A stretch of 64,000 bases of DNA from Cyanobacteria bacterium RU_5_0 (GTDB lineage: Bacteria > Cyanobacteriota > Cyanobacteriia > Elainellales > Elainellaceae). The notes beneath the pieces are model-generated. The model searched no databases, was not told where the DNA came from, and was given only the letters and a program-made list of their open reading frames with translations. The stretch lies in NCBI GenBank assembly GCA_012033255.1, contig JAAUSF010000005.1, positions 1 to 64,000 of the forward strand, written 5' to 3'. Positions 1 to 9,435 of this stretch are shown one piece after another. The position numbers and the translations under genes are program-made. Each line of letters starts with the position of its first letter. Positions within the stretch are counted from its first letter, which is position 1.

Positions 1-179
1 AACCGACTATCGTGTCAAATAAACCCCGCTCTTGCAATGGTTCTGGCTCTCTTGGTTCTCTCAGATGTTTTTACAATACAGGCATTTCCACGGCTTGAAC
101 ATCTTTTCACCATACTGAGAATTGCTGCTGGCTGATCCTAAAACTTGCTTCTAAAACCAATTCAATCCATTCTCACTCT

Positions 180-288
180 AGATAAGCTAATCGGCATTCA
201 TTTTTGCGTTGGTAATTTTCTAAAATTCTTGTGGTCTGGGCGGGCAAGATGCCCAGACCATACAACTTAAACGCTCATTAGCTTATCT
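180..288. repeat. MITE-like inverted repeat element
   Basis: Perfect 12-bp terminal inverted repeats (agataagctaat at 180-191 and its complement at 277-288) enclose a perfect 10-bp stem (232-241 with 251-260). It lies just upstream of the DUF3084 gene. There is no coding potential, so this is a non-autonomous palindromic element. The rest of 1-388 shows no gene. Confidence 0.6.
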
Positions 289-388
289 GTAAACAATGGA
301 TTGGCATAAAACATAAAACCTAGTTGCTGAAAGCTGAAACCGGGAAGCTAAATACAGTAGGCTGGATTTGAACTTCCCAGAATTTGGA

Positions 389-1846
389 ATGACGACGGGG
401 CTAGTCCTGATAGCAGCGGTTTTAGTCTTAGGAGGGGTGATTGCGACAGTGGGCGATCGCCTCGGAATGCGGGTTGGCAAAGCTCGGCTCAGCCTGTTTA
501 ACCTTCGACCTCGGCAAACGGCAACACTGATTACAATCCTGACGGGTGGTGTGATTTCAGCATCGACGCTGGCAATTCTGTTTGCAGCGAGTGATCAGTT
601 ACGAACAGGTGTATTTGAGTTGGGCAAGATTCAGCGAGAGTTAGGAGAAGCTCGTGAGGAATTAAATCAGACAACCACCGAAAAAGAACAGATTGAAGAT
701 GAGCTAGAAGATTCTCGTGAAGAACAGTTTGCCGCTGAGCGCCAGCTAAAGCAAATTAATCAATCGCTGCAAGACGCCATTGAGCGACAAGACCAAACTC
801 AGGACGAACTCAGCAATACTCAGGCGCTTCTGCAACAAATCCAAGCTCGCTATCTTCAAGCTCAGACGTTATTGAGCAACGTCTCGCAGCAAGCCAACAG
901 TTTGCAAACCGAGATCCAGCAGCTTCAAGGCGATCGCCAAGAACTTATCCGCCAACGCGACCAGGTGAGGGAACAAATTGCTCAGCGAGATGAAGAAATC
1001 GCCAGACGGGATCAGGCGATCCTGGAACGCGAAACTCAACTCCGGCAACTGGAAAACCAGTATGTTTATCTTGCTCAGCAGGTTCAAGATCTTGAGCGAG
1101 AATATCAAGCCTTGCGCGTCGGAAATGTCGCATTGCTACGGAACCAACCCCTTGCTTCTGGCGTGTTTCGCATTGTCACCGCTGACGGGGCAACTCAGGT
1201 GATTGAAGAATTGCTGCTGCAAGCCAATCTGGTTGCGCTTCAGCGAGTTCAACCCAGCGTCGAAAACTCCGACGAACAAGTTATCCAAATCACTAATGCC
1301 GAAGTAGATCAGGCGATCGGTCAGCTTGAAGAAGGCAAAGATTATGTCATCCGAGTGCAGGCAGCCGGAAACTATGTCGTTGGCGAACCTTGCGTTTTGG
1401 CGGGAGAAGCGTGCATTCAAGTGTTTGTGGCGATCGCTCCTAACCAACTGGTCTTTCAACAGGGGGATGTCGTTGCCTCCACAAGGGTTGATGCCTCTAT
1501 CATGCCCGATCAAGAATTGGCAGAGCGCATCCTATTACTGATTGCGGCTGCCCAGTTTCGTGCCCGTCAAGCGGGTGTCCTGGCTGACTCGATTCAAATT
1601 TCTGATAATCGCAGAGAAACCGCGATCGAATTTATCCAGAAGCTAAAACAGTTAAATCAACCGATCGAAATCCAGGCGATCGCGGCTGAAGATGCCTACA
1701 CCGCCGGGGTTCGGATAGAACTGATTGCCGTTCAAAATGGGCAAACGTTATTCAGCACTCAGCAAGGATGGAGTGATGAGGGTGATGAGGGTGAGCAGGG
1801 TGATGAGGGTGATGAGGGTGATGAGGGTGATGGAGTGATGGAGTGA
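389..1846 (+). CDS. DUF3084 domain-containing membrane coiled-coil protein
   Basis: Cyanobacterial DUF3084-family protein of unknown function. Two N-terminal membrane segments (roughly residues 3-22 and 43-65) are followed by a long Glu/Gln-rich coiled coil (about 75-240) and a globular C-terminal domain that characterises the family. The frame is open from a TTG at 368, but the ATG at 389 gives the N-terminus MTTGLVLIAA that I remember for this family, so I chose it. The last ~22 residues are a Gly-Asp-Glu repeat encoded by a simple DNA repeat, and are probably a recent extension rather than part of the domain. The gene stands alone, with a palindromic element upstream. The topology suggests an inner-membrane protein with its coiled coil on one face. 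Confidence 0.85.
   Translation: MTTGLVLIAAVLVLGGVIATVGDRLGMRVGKARLSLFNLRPRQTATLITILTGGVISASTLAILFAASDQLRTGVFELGKIQRELGEAREELNQTTTEKEQIEDELEDSREEQFAAERQLKQINQSLQDAIERQDQTQDELSNTQALLQQIQARYLQAQTLLSNVSQQANSLQTEIQQLQGDRQELIRQRDQVREQIAQRDEEIARRDQAILERETQLRQLENQYVYLAQQVQDLEREYQALRVGNVALLRNQPLASGVFRIVTADGATQVIEELLLQANLVALQRVQPSVENSDEQVIQITNAEVDQAIGQLEEGKDYVIRVQAAGNYVVGEPCVLAGEACIQVFVAIAPNQLVFQQGDVVASTRVDASIMPDQELAERILLLIAAAQFRARQAGVLADSIQISDNRRETAIEFIQKLKQLNQPIEIQAIAAEDAYTAGVRIELIAVQNGQTLFSTQQGWSDEGDEGEQGDEGDEGDEGDGVME
1769..1845 (+). repeat. 9-bp simple repeat in the 3' end of the DUF3084 gene
   Basis: Tandem, slightly degenerate copies of gatgagggt run to the stop codon and encode an acidic Gly-Asp-Glu tail. 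Similar purine-rich repeats occur between genes at 3151-3190 and 12345-12392. Confidence 0.75.
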
Positions 1847-1872
1847 CGGGGAGAGATCAAATCCGATTAATG

Positions 1873-1945
1873 GGCATCTTGCCTGCTAAATTTGGACGGG
1901 CAAACTGCCCATCTCACGGGCAGCCTACAAAAGTTGCACATCGCG
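1873..1945. repeat. Dispersed intergenic repeat, copy 1
   Basis: About 73 bp closely matching 5637-5708 in the same orientation; both contain a gcctgct...ggac...gcccat...cacgggcagcct core. It lies between two convergent genes. A shorter related piece is at 4087-4112. Confidence 0.6.
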
Positions 1946-1955
1946 TGAATCTCGT

Positions 1956-2561
1956 TTAATTACTTTTTCGATAAGGCAGATATCTTGGCTGCCACGGTTT
2001 TTGAGTGGGCAGTGCAGGAACTGGGCGTCTAGTTGATGAATCAAGTTTAGATGAAGCGGTTTCAGACAGACTGAGGCTGAGTGCCCAATTAATTTCATCC
2101 CAGAGAGAATGATGGCAGGTGTAGTAATCCAGGAGAGTTAACCCAATGCTGATGAGCAACGCGGTTACTCCAAATACGAATAGAACAAGTGCCACATGAA
2201 TCAACAGATTCAGATTGAGCAAGGTTCGCAAGGAAATGACTAACGTACTTGTAATACAGAACAGCAAGGCAGAATGAGCCGCTAAAACGCTGTAATGAGC
2301 GATGCGATAGTGTTGGCGTAAGCGGCGTAGTTGAATCTTGAGTTGGATGAGACGACCATCTAGAGGCAATACACGTTGAACTCTCCGGTGCCCCTCCAGG
2401 TTGCCAAATAGCTCAAAGTATTCTTTCTGGATCGATCGCAGCCGATTCACAATTGCAGTATGCCGCATGATGAGCGCACTGAAGACGATCGCACAGGTCG
2501 TGACCAACAACACCGAGTTGAGGATCAGTCGGATCAGTTGATCCGTTTGTTCAATACTCAT
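1956..2561 (-). CDS. DUF2721 family membrane protein
   Basis: 201-aa protein of the DUF2721 family, function unknown. Residues about 10-30 form a first membrane segment. A charged stretch follows, containing the typical 'R..i..Ey..L' region, and then two more hydrophobic segments (about 92-115 and 120-145). The tail is soluble and rich in Ser, Arg and Pro. It is transcribed divergently from the small membrane protein at 2724, sharing a 160-bp upstream region, and converges on the DUF3084 gene. The start ATG at 2561 has no strong Shine-Dalgarno sequence, which is common in cyanobacteria. Confidence 0.75.
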   Translation of the reverse strand: MSIEQTDQLIRLILNSVLLVTTCAIVFSALIMRHTAIVNRLRSIQKEYFELFGNLEGHRRVQRVLPLDGRLIQLKIQLRRLRQHYRIAHYSVLAAHSALLFCITSTLVISLRTLLNLNLLIHVALVLFVFGVTALLISIGLTLLDYYTCHHSLWDEINWALSLSLSETASSKLDSSTRRPVPALPTQKPWQPRYLPYRKSN

Positions 2562-2723
2562 GCTGCCCCTATCAATTGCATAAATCAGTACAATTGTATT
2601 AACTCTACCTCACCCTAAACTCAGTTTTAACAAACTTTGTTTACAAAGATTCTGCTTTGGAAAATAGGTAATCTAGGAATAGTTAAGAATTCTGCATTGA
2701 GATCATCACTCTCTTGATACGGC

Positions 2724-3173
2724 ATGACCAACGTTGAAGATCCGTTCGCCAATTCGCTTGATCATAGCTCTAAAGCATCGATCGACAAAGATCCCGTCTT
2801 TCAGGCACAAATTCAGCGACTCCATCACCTGACTGTTTATGGCAGATGGAGCATGATTATCCTTTTGTGGATTTGCATTGCACCGATCAGTCTATGGAGT
2901 CTGCGCTCAGAAATCGCCCTCTGGGTAGACTACTTTACCTGGACTGCTGTACGATATACCCTCATCTACAACCGACTACAGGCGTTTGGTCTTTCCATCT
3001 GCATTGGTATGACGATCGCCGTGCTGATTTGGCAGAGCCGCAATATTCTCTGGGGTATATCAACCTCTCAACTCCGACACCTCGAAAAACAAGTCTTGAA
3101 AATTCGCCAGCAAGGCAAAAGCCATCCCTTGTGGCAGTGGGTTGTAAGTGGAAGGGTGAAAGATGAAGGGTGA
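2724..3173 (+). CDS. Small two-TM membrane protein, unknown function
   Basis: 149-aa protein that I do not recognise as a named family. A short polar N-terminus is followed by two hydrophobic segments: about residues 41-60 with a Trp-rich 'SMIILLWICIAPISLW' stretch, and about 90-110. A basic C-terminus follows. It is divergent from the DUF2721 gene. The last few codons run into the 14-bp repeat at 3151-3190, so the C-terminal 'VKDEG' is probably repeat-derived. The overlapping frame at 2846-3166 is a shadow. Confidence 0.6.
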   Translation: MTNVEDPFANSLDHSSKASIDKDPVFQAQIQRLHHLTVYGRWSMIILLWICIAPISLWSLRSEIALWVDYFTWTAVRYTLIYNRLQAFGLSICIGMTIAVLIWQSRNILWGISTSQLRHLEKQVLKIRQQGKSHPLWQWVVSGRVKDEG

Positions 3174-3190
3174 AAGATGAAGAATGAAAA
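3151..3190. repeat. 14-bp tandem repeat
   Basis: Two exact copies of gaagggtgaaagat (3151-3164 and 3165-3178) are followed by a partial third. It overlaps the stop of the preceding gene. Confidence 0.7.
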
Positions 3191-3430
3191 AGGAATTGTT
3201 CAAATATTTTGTTTTCCTCTTTCAAGTTTCCGCCTTGAAAGTGTTCTGATATCAAGTTGGCTTAATCACCTACAATAAGAACTGCTTGTCAACTACAAGG
3301 CATTAGCTCAAAAATTCTCAAATTTTGCAACGTCTGCCTATCTAAATGCTTTTTAATACCTAAATGCTTCATCATGATCGGCTGTAATAGACACAGCGGA
3401 ACTCTATTCTCATAGAAGTATAGTACGCTG

Positions 3431-3925
3431 ATGTTCAGTACGCGAAATAAGCAGATGACACCCACGCTACCGAATCGCCAACCAAAAATTCATTCATGGA
3501 ATGAAGTTAAGGCACCTTATGGGATTGGCTATCGAATCAAATTGCTGTCTCAAGTGCTAACTCGTCAATTCCAGGATCGACTTGACCCCTACGGGTTGAC
3601 TCCGTTTCATTGGGTGGTGTTATGCTGCCTTTGGGAACAAGACGGCTTAGCTACCTCTGATTTGGGCGATCGTCTGTGTCAGGTAGGCGGCACGTTAACG
3701 GGTGTCATTGATCGCATGGAAGAAAGAGGTCTGGTGCGCCGAGAGCGGGATCAGCGCGATCGTCGGATTTGGCGCATCTGGCTCACGGATGATGGACGTC
3801 AGCTAGAAGCAATTCTGCCACCTTTAGCGAAGGAATTGCGGGAGAAAGCATTGCAAGGGCTTTCGGACACCGAACAACAGCACTTATCTCGATCGATCGA
3901 TGTAATGATTGCCAATCTTTCTTAA
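3431..3925 (+). CDS. MarR family transcriptional regulator
   Basis: 164-aa winged-helix DNA-binding protein. After a ~35-residue lead, helices around 'LLSQVLTRQFQDRL' begin the dimerisation region. The helix-turn-helix spans about 78-110, with recognition-helix residues 'VGGTLTGVIDRMEERGLV', and the wing contains 'RRERDQRDRRIW'. This matches the MarR/SlyA architecture and length (usually 140-170 aa). No target can be inferred from the neighbours: upstream is a gene of unknown function, and downstream is a convergent kinase gene. An alternative ATG lies at 3455. MarR proteins are usually autoregulated and respond to small phenolic or oxidative ligands; the ligand here is unknown. Confidence 0.85.
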   Translation: MFSTRNKQMTPTLPNRQPKIHSWNEVKAPYGIGYRIKLLSQVLTRQFQDRLDPYGLTPFHWVVLCCLWEQDGLATSDLGDRLCQVGGTLTGVIDRMEERGLVRRERDQRDRRIWRIWLTDDGRQLEAILPPLAKELREKALQGLSDTEQQHLSRSIDVMIANLS

Positions 3926-4155
3926 AAATCACACAAAATTTGTACAACTTCATGTGAAGGCAAATGGCGGTTCCCCTCTACAGATCATGCGCTAAGCTGT
4001 TCCACATTTATTTCTACCTGTAAGTTTTTCGTTGATTTTGTCATCCATCAACAGAAAATTTACAGGTGGCATTTTTTTCGACAAATGGACGAGCAAGACG
4101 CCCATCCCACAAGAATTCTGGAAATTTGTGATGGGCAGATTGAATAGGGATCAGC

Positions 4156-5280
4156 TTAACCAATATGTTTGGAGCTACCCACGAGTTCTTGAATAGTTTC
4201 TGCCTCCCCATCCATCTGTTTGTGGCCTTCTCTGAGTTTCAAGCGGGCTTTCCAACGACGGATGGCGATCGCCGTGCGGACGATCGGAGAGAGATAACCA
4301 TCTGGCATTGGCTCTTCACCCGGTAGAAGGGGACGAGGCTGATTACTCAAACAGTCTGCTAGCTTATCCAGGTAAGGTTCGAGATCTAATGCCCGCAAAA
4401 TCTCGTTTGCTGACTGATACCGATCTCTAGGCGATATTTTCAGCATTTTTTCTAAAATTTTGCCGAAATAATCGCTCACTGCCGCATAGTCCTGCCAACG
4501 CACTTCTCCCGTCACCACATCATAATCAAACTCCATTGGTGGTCTACCTGTGAGCAAATAGAGACAAGTGACACCAAGAGCAAAAATATCGCTGGAGAAA
4601 GTCGGTCGCAGGGCTAACTGCTCTGGTGGAGCAAAACCGAGTGTCCCGACAAAATGAGTAGTTGCTCCCCTTTGAGTGCTTTCACCCACTTCAACAAACT
4701 GCTCTTTGACTGCGCCAAAATCAATCAGCACTAGTCGCCCATCATCTTGACAGCGAATAATGTTAGGTGGCTTGATATCCCGATGAATCACCTGATTTTG
4801 GTGGATGTAGTCTAAGACGGGCAAGAGTTCACACAGGAATTGTTTCACATCTGACTCAGGCATCGTTCCCTTACGCTTGATCTCCTTGGCAAGGGTACGT
4901 CCTCGAATATATTCCTGCACTAAATAAAATTCGTCGTCTACTTGAAAGTAATTCAACAGCTGAGGAATTTGGGCATGACTACCAAGCTGACTGAGAATTT
5001 TGGCTTCTCGCTCAAACCGTTGGCAGGCTCGTTGCAGAACAACTGGATTACTGACTTTAGGGCAGAGTTGCTTGATCACGCAGAGTGGGTTGCTCGGTAA
5101 TCTCACATCCTCAGCCAGGAATGTGACTCCAAAGCCGCCTCGACCCAGGGTACGCAAAACTTTGTAGCGATCGCGAAACAACAAATCCGAGCCACACATC
5201 TGACCCAGCACGGTCTGATGTTGAGGTGTAGAGCGGAGGTTATCTAGTTTGTCAACCGATGAATCCATTGAAGAGTCCAA
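4156..5280 (-). CDS. Hanks-type serine/threonine protein kinase
   Basis: 374-aa protein with a complete, apparently active eukaryotic-type kinase domain (about residues 38-305). Visible features are the Gly-rich loop GRGGFG (46-51), catalytic Lys70 in 'VIKQL', Glu91, HRDIKPPN (166-173), DFG (187-189), the APPE motif (217-220) and 'SDIFALGVT'. This is the cyanobacterial SpkB/PknB-like subgroup. Unlike many relatives it has no WD40, TPR, pentapeptide or membrane segment after the kinase, only a ~65-residue basic tail, so it is probably cytosolic. A second in-frame ATG is at 5268. It is monocistronic, and its substrates cannot be read from the context. Confidence 0.9.
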   Translation of the reverse strand: MDSSMDSSVDKLDNLRSTPQHQTVLGQMCGSDLLFRDRYKVLRTLGRGGFGVTFLAEDVRLPSNPLCVIKQLCPKVSNPVVLQRACQRFEREAKILSQLGSHAQIPQLLNYFQVDDEFYLVQEYIRGRTLAKEIKRKGTMPESDVKQFLCELLPVLDYIHQNQVIHRDIKPPNIIRCQDDGRLVLIDFGAVKEQFVEVGESTQRGATTHFVGTLGFAPPEQLALRPTFSSDIFALGVTCLYLLTGRPPMEFDYDVVTGEVRWQDYAAVSDYFGKILEKMLKISPRDRYQSANEILRALDLEPYLDKLADCLSNQPRPLLPGEEPMPDGYLSPIVRTAIAIRRWKARLKLREGHKQMDGEAETIQELVGSSKHIG

Positions 5281-5763
5281 AAGCTAGATGGATTGTTAAC
5301 GTTCGCCCCCAACCAACAGCCACGCAACGCAAATAGTTGCATCAGTGGTCAGACAGTCACTCTGTGGCAAGCAAGTTAGGTCTGTATCAGGTTTCTACTA
5401 GCCCTCTACTCAAATTGTCCTGTCTTGACAGGCAATATAACATCAGTAATTCTTGCGACTCTGTAAAGACAGCGTAAAGAGTCTATTCTGCAATTCCTGT
5501 AATGCCTGATATGCCTAAGCTTAGATACCTCTGTAGATTCACGTTTGGGTATTCAAAAAGTATAAAAGATTTCATCAAAAATGCTACAGTTTGTCACACT
5601 GATTTTGCAGAGTAGAGGCTGAATTTCCGTGGGGCAGGCCTCTTGCCTGCTGAATCTGGACGAGCAAGATGCCCATCCCACGGGCAGCCTGCAAAAGTGT
5701 ATATCGCCTTATTGACTCGTATATTTATCCATCCATCTACGTTTGTCTACCAACCGATAGATG
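5281..5763. other. Intergenic region with dispersed repeat copy 2
   Basis: No coding sequence was seen. Positions 5637-5708 are the second copy of the repeat at 1873-1945. The rest probably holds the promoter of the kinase gene, which reads leftward; no clear promoter boxes can be named. Confidence 0.55.
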
Positions 5764-6354
5764 TTAGAGCTTCCAGAAGTCTGTGACTTCATATCCCAGA
5801 TCGGTCAGCATGTGTCGCAGGAGAGGAAGGCTGAGTCCAATCACATTACTGTGGCAACCCTCGATTTTTTCGATGAATAAGCTACCTCGACCTTCAAGGG
5901 CAAAACTGCCTGCACAGTGTAAGGGTTCACCTGTGGCAACGTAAGCTTCAATTTGACGATCGCTCACCTCTGCAAAATAGACTCGTGTCACCTGACAGCG
6001 CACCAAGAGTTTATTCTGCCGTTGATCAATTAAAGTGTGCCCAGTGTAGAGGTCGCCGATCTGACCGCGCATTTTTTGCCACCGATCGATCGCCTCTGCT
6101 GTATCCTTTGGTTTGCCATGAATTTCGCCAGCCAATGCCAAGACAGAATCGCACCCCAAAATCAGTGCCCCTGTAAACTGAGATGCGATCGCATTCACTT
6201 TTCCTTGGGCAAGTGTTCTGACCAGGACGGAGGGATCGGTTAATTGAATTTGGGATTCGTCGAAATCACTAGGGCAAACGATCGGTTCAATGCCTGCCAT
6301 TTGAAGCAGACGGCGTCGAGCCGGAGACGCAGAAGCAAGGACGAAAGATGGCAT
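5764..6354 (-). CDS. maf: Maf-like nucleoside triphosphate pyrophosphatase
   Basis: 196-aa Maf/HAM1-superfamily house-cleaning enzyme that hydrolyses non-canonical or modified NTPs to NMP and PPi (dTTP/UTP-type in characterised Maf proteins). The N-terminus '[12 protein letters not shown]' is the Maf signature loop, followed by 'DFDES', the catalytic-base region '[16 protein letters not shown]', 'TGHTLI' and '[21 protein letters not shown]'. Length is as expected for the family. I chose the ATG at 6354; an in-frame GTG lies two codons upstream at 6360. It is divergent from the large TPR gene at 6534. Confidence 0.9.
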   Translation of the reverse strand: MPSFVLASASPARRRLLQMAGIEPIVCPSDFDESQIQLTDPSVLVRTLAQGKVNAIASQFTGALILGCDSVLALAGEIHGKPKDTAEAIDRWQKMRGQIGDLYTGHTLIDQRQNKLLVRCQVTRVYFAEVSDRQIEAYVATGEPLHCAGSFALEGRGSLFIEKIEGCHSNVIGLSLPLLRHMLTDLGYEVTDFWKL

Positions 6355-6533
6355 ATTCACGGGTCAGACAAACTCGTAATTTCTTTTCAGTGCAGATTAA
6401 TGTTTCGTAATCAATGCTAACAAAGGTTTTCCTGATCTTGATGTCCAGACAGGGAAAAGACGAATAAGTCCCCTTATGCTTCCGGACAGTTGCGGTTTCC
6501 ATAGTCAGAGTCTATACAAGGCGATGGTTTGAG

Positions 6534-9350
6534 ATGAAAAAAAATCCCTGGTTAGATGTCCTAGAGAATATATCGCTGGTCGGCTCAGGGGTCGGAGCGG
6601 TTGCATCCGTTCTCTCCAGTCAGCTTTCTTATGCTGTCGCACCGTTGTCGCTGGCGCTGGTGTTGGGTGTAATGAACCGCAACCGATTCGAGCAAGACAG
6701 CGAGCAAAATCGAGAAGCATCCCTAGCTGAACTCGATCAACGGCTTTCAGAAAAGATCGATATGCTGACGCAGCATATGATGACCTTGCCGACACCAGAG
6801 GTTGTTAACCGCCTGAAGAAGGGGGTGCTGCTGAAGAATCGAGAACTGGCAGAGAACCTCTATAGTGAACTAGCAACGGTACAGCAGGAAATCCAGAAGC
6901 GGCTTGAACCGATCGAAGAATTTGGATTGGGTTCGGTGCGTCAAGAATTGCGCCAGCTTCAGGAGCGGTACGTTCAACTATCGGAAGGGTTGACTCGACT
7001 GGACACGAATTTGGCACAGTTCTCAGATTCTAGCCGTGTAGATGGATTAGAGTCGCAAATTAATCGCCTCAGAATTGAAATCGCAGCTACTCAAGGCAAT
7101 CTGGATAATCTTGCCAACCAAACTAAGCCCAATTTGGTTTCACTAGAGGAGCAACTGGCGCGGCTCGATCGCCAGGTCAGCAAACTATCTCCTCAATCCG
7201 AGATCAATTCGTTGAAACAAGAAATCGCGGAAGTCGTAAAAGGATTTGCCGATCTGGTTCCAAGACGAGATGTGACGGCATTATCGACCGAAATTCATGA
7301 TCTGCATCAACAACAGGAAGCCTTGCGAGACTCGGTGTCGAACGAAGTTCACGATCTGCATCAACAGCAGGAAGGGTTGCGAGGGGTATTATCAGGCGAA
7401 GTTCACGATTTGCATCAACAGCAAGAAGCCTTGCGAGACTCGGTAATGGCACTTGATGCTGTCACCGACGGGTTGAGACACATTCTTATGGAATTGGCAG
7501 ACAGCGCAAATCTGCCTCATCCTGGTTCCCCTGAAACCGCGTCTGGCGAGTATCCAGAGCTTCAGGAATTGGCGAGTCAATATTTGAATTATTTGCGATC
7601 GCAACTCGCTGCCATCCAAGGAGTAACCGATACCCTATCGCACCAGCAAAAGCATCTGCAAGACCAGATTAGCCAACTGCCTCAAACGCTTGATGTTGTA
7701 GCCCTCCAGCGACAATTAACAGATTTGTCTCGCCAGATTCCTGATACGGAAACAACGCTGGAATCCTTCAAATCCAGGATGCAAGATCTTGTCCAGCAAG
7801 AATTGCAAACGATTAATCAACAACTCCAGACCTTTTCTGCTTCACCAGACTACGAACTGATTTTTGACTTGGATACGCCCCCGCCAGATGCAAGTGAAAC
7901 GGAGAGTTTAGCGGGCAGTAAAACCGTTTTGGAAGAGGCACTAGAATCAACCCAGCGACGGTTGATTTTAATCTGGCCCTGGTCAAATCAGTGCAGCCTG
8001 GATGAAACACTAATGCAAAAGCTGGAGATGTTCCTTAACCGCAAGCGTCGTCTGGATTTGGGCTGGTGTCATATTGCCGATCGTAATGAAGAACGCTTAC
8101 TTAGCAAACTCCGGCGTGGCTGGATGACTGAACTGAAACGACAAAACGAATTGCAGGAAACGCTTCACAAACTGTTGCATCTCAAACGGGCTTACCCAGA
8201 TTATTTCCAGTTCAAAATTCTCGGTACAAATGAAAACTTCCTTGTTTCAGATGCGTCGTTCGCCGTTCTCGGTATCAGCGATGCTTTACGCACATCCACC
8301 GCATTTGCAGAATTACAACTAAAACTGCGAACTAAAGATCCTGATGTCATCCAACGCCTCGTCAAACGATTTGATGATCCGACGCTCACCCCAGATGATC
8401 TCGTTGCCTTCTGGAACCGAGGGGTGACTCGCTACGATTTAGGCGATAAAGCCGGTGCGATCGCTGACTACTCTCACATCCTCAGCATCAATCCCGACGA
8501 CGACATTACGTACAACTACCGAGGCTTAGCCTACTATGACTTGGGCGACATTGAAGCGGCTGTAGCTGACTTCACGCGATCGATTCACCTCGACCCCCAT
8601 CAAGCCGCCGCTTATTGTAATCGAGGTTTCGTCCGATCGGAACAAGGCGACCAGGGAGGAGCGATTAATGACTATAGCATGGCAATTCAAGCGCAACCCG
8701 ATTGTGCCATTGCCTACTTCTATCGCGGCATGACCTGGCAGAAGCTTGAAAGTCACCAGGCTGCCGTCGCTGACTATAGCGAAGCTATCTATCTGGCTCC
8801 GGATTCCGCTGTTGCTCGTTATTACCGAGGCTTAGCATGGCAAAAATTAGACAATTATTCAGAAGCCATTACTGACCTCGAAGCGGCTGCCAATCTCTTC
8901 GACTCACGCGGCAGCAAAACGAACGCTCAAAAAGCTCTCAAAAATTTAGCCAAGCTGCGGCAGATGCTCACCTCGAATCTTCCAAAGGCGGAATCTAGGA
9001 ATTATCACACTCCTCCGGTTGCCTATGGAGTCATGGCGAACCGCACAAACGGCACAGCCACCCTGGGTTCTGAGACGATCGCCAATCGCTCTCAGTCCTC
9101 AGAGATGTCCGCCAATGGACAAAGCCTACTCGCTTCTCAACCTTCTGACACCTTTGAACACTCTGCCACCAATTTTTTTGAGGATGTTTACTCAGCCACA
9201 CCTGACGAAGATACCGCCATTTCCTTTCCTGCTGACCCACTCTCGCCTGATCACGATTCCGTCAATAGCGCCATCAATGGCTCAGCAACCAACATAACTC
9301 CAACCCAAACCGATCGTGAAACATTATCTGAATTTGGCGATCGATTTTAG
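6534..9350 (+). CDS. Large membrane-anchored coiled-coil/PLD-like/TPR protein
   Basis: 938-aa multidomain protein. A hydrophobic N-terminal stretch (about residues 15-45) could be a membrane hairpin. A long coiled-coil region follows (about 60-450) with an internal 18-residue tandem repeat. Next is a domain (about 465-600) with 'RLILIWPWSNQCSLDE', 'RKRRLDLGWCHIAD' and 'KILGTNENFLVSDASFAVLG'. It resembles the phospholipase-D-like fold of cyanobacterial proteins, but I see no HKD catalytic motif, so it is probably non-catalytic. About five TPR units (about 623-790) and a Ser/Thr-rich tail follow. It probably acts as a scaffold; its partner is unknown. The genes on either side are not co-directional. 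Confidence 0.65.
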   Translation: MKKNPWLDVLENISLVGSGVGAVASVLSSQLSYAVAPLSLALVLGVMNRNRFEQDSEQNREASLAELDQRLSEKIDMLTQHMMTLPTPEVVNRLKKGVLLKNRELAENLYSELATVQQEIQKRLEPIEEFGLGSVRQELRQLQERYVQLSEGLTRLDTNLAQFSDSSRVDGLESQINRLRIEIAATQGNLDNLANQTKPNLVSLEEQLARLDRQVSKLSPQSEINSLKQEIAEVVKGFADLVPRRDVTALSTEIHDLHQQQEALRDSVSNEVHDLHQQQEGLRGVLSGEVHDLHQQQEALRDSVMALDAVTDGLRHILMELADSANLPHPGSPETASGEYPELQELASQYLNYLRSQLAAIQGVTDTLSHQQKHLQDQISQLPQTLDVVALQRQLTDLSRQIPDTETTLESFKSRMQDLVQQELQTINQQLQTFSASPDYELIFDLDTPPPDASETESLAGSKTVLEEALESTQRRLILIWPWSNQCSLDETLMQKLEMFLNRKRRLDLGWCHIADRNEERLLSKLRRGWMTELKRQNELQETLHKLLHLKRAYPDYFQFKILGTNENFLVSDASFAVLGISDALRTSTAFAELQLKLRTKDPDVIQRLVKRFDDPTLTPDDLVAFWNRGVTRYDLGDKAGAIADYSHILSINPDDDITYNYRGLAYYDLGDIEAAVADFTRSIHLDPHQAAAYCNRGFVRSEQGDQGGAINDYSMAIQAQPDCAIAYFYRGMTWQKLESHQAAVADYSEAIYLAPDSAVARYYRGLAWQKLDNYSEAITDLEAAANLFDSRGSKTNAQKALKNLAKLRQMLTSNLPKAESRNYHTPPVAYGVMANRTNGTATLGSETIANRSQSSEMSANGQSLLASQPSDTFEHSATNFFEDVYSATPDEDTAISFPADPLSPDHDSVNSAINGSATNITPTQTDRETLSEFGDRF
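7290..7451 (+). repeat. Three 54-bp tandem repeats in coding sequence
   Basis: Three 18-residue units of the form E-[IV]-H-D-L-H-Q-Q-Q-E-x-L-R lie head to tail in the coiled-coil part of the gene at 6534. The near-identical DNA suggests recent duplication; 18 residues are about five helical turns. Confidence 0.75.
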
Positions 9351-9435
9351 CAAATGGGCATTCAAAATGAAATTAAGGGAGTTTGACATCGCCAAACCCC
9401 CTTGCTCTTCACCTTAAATAACCTGTACTGATTCT

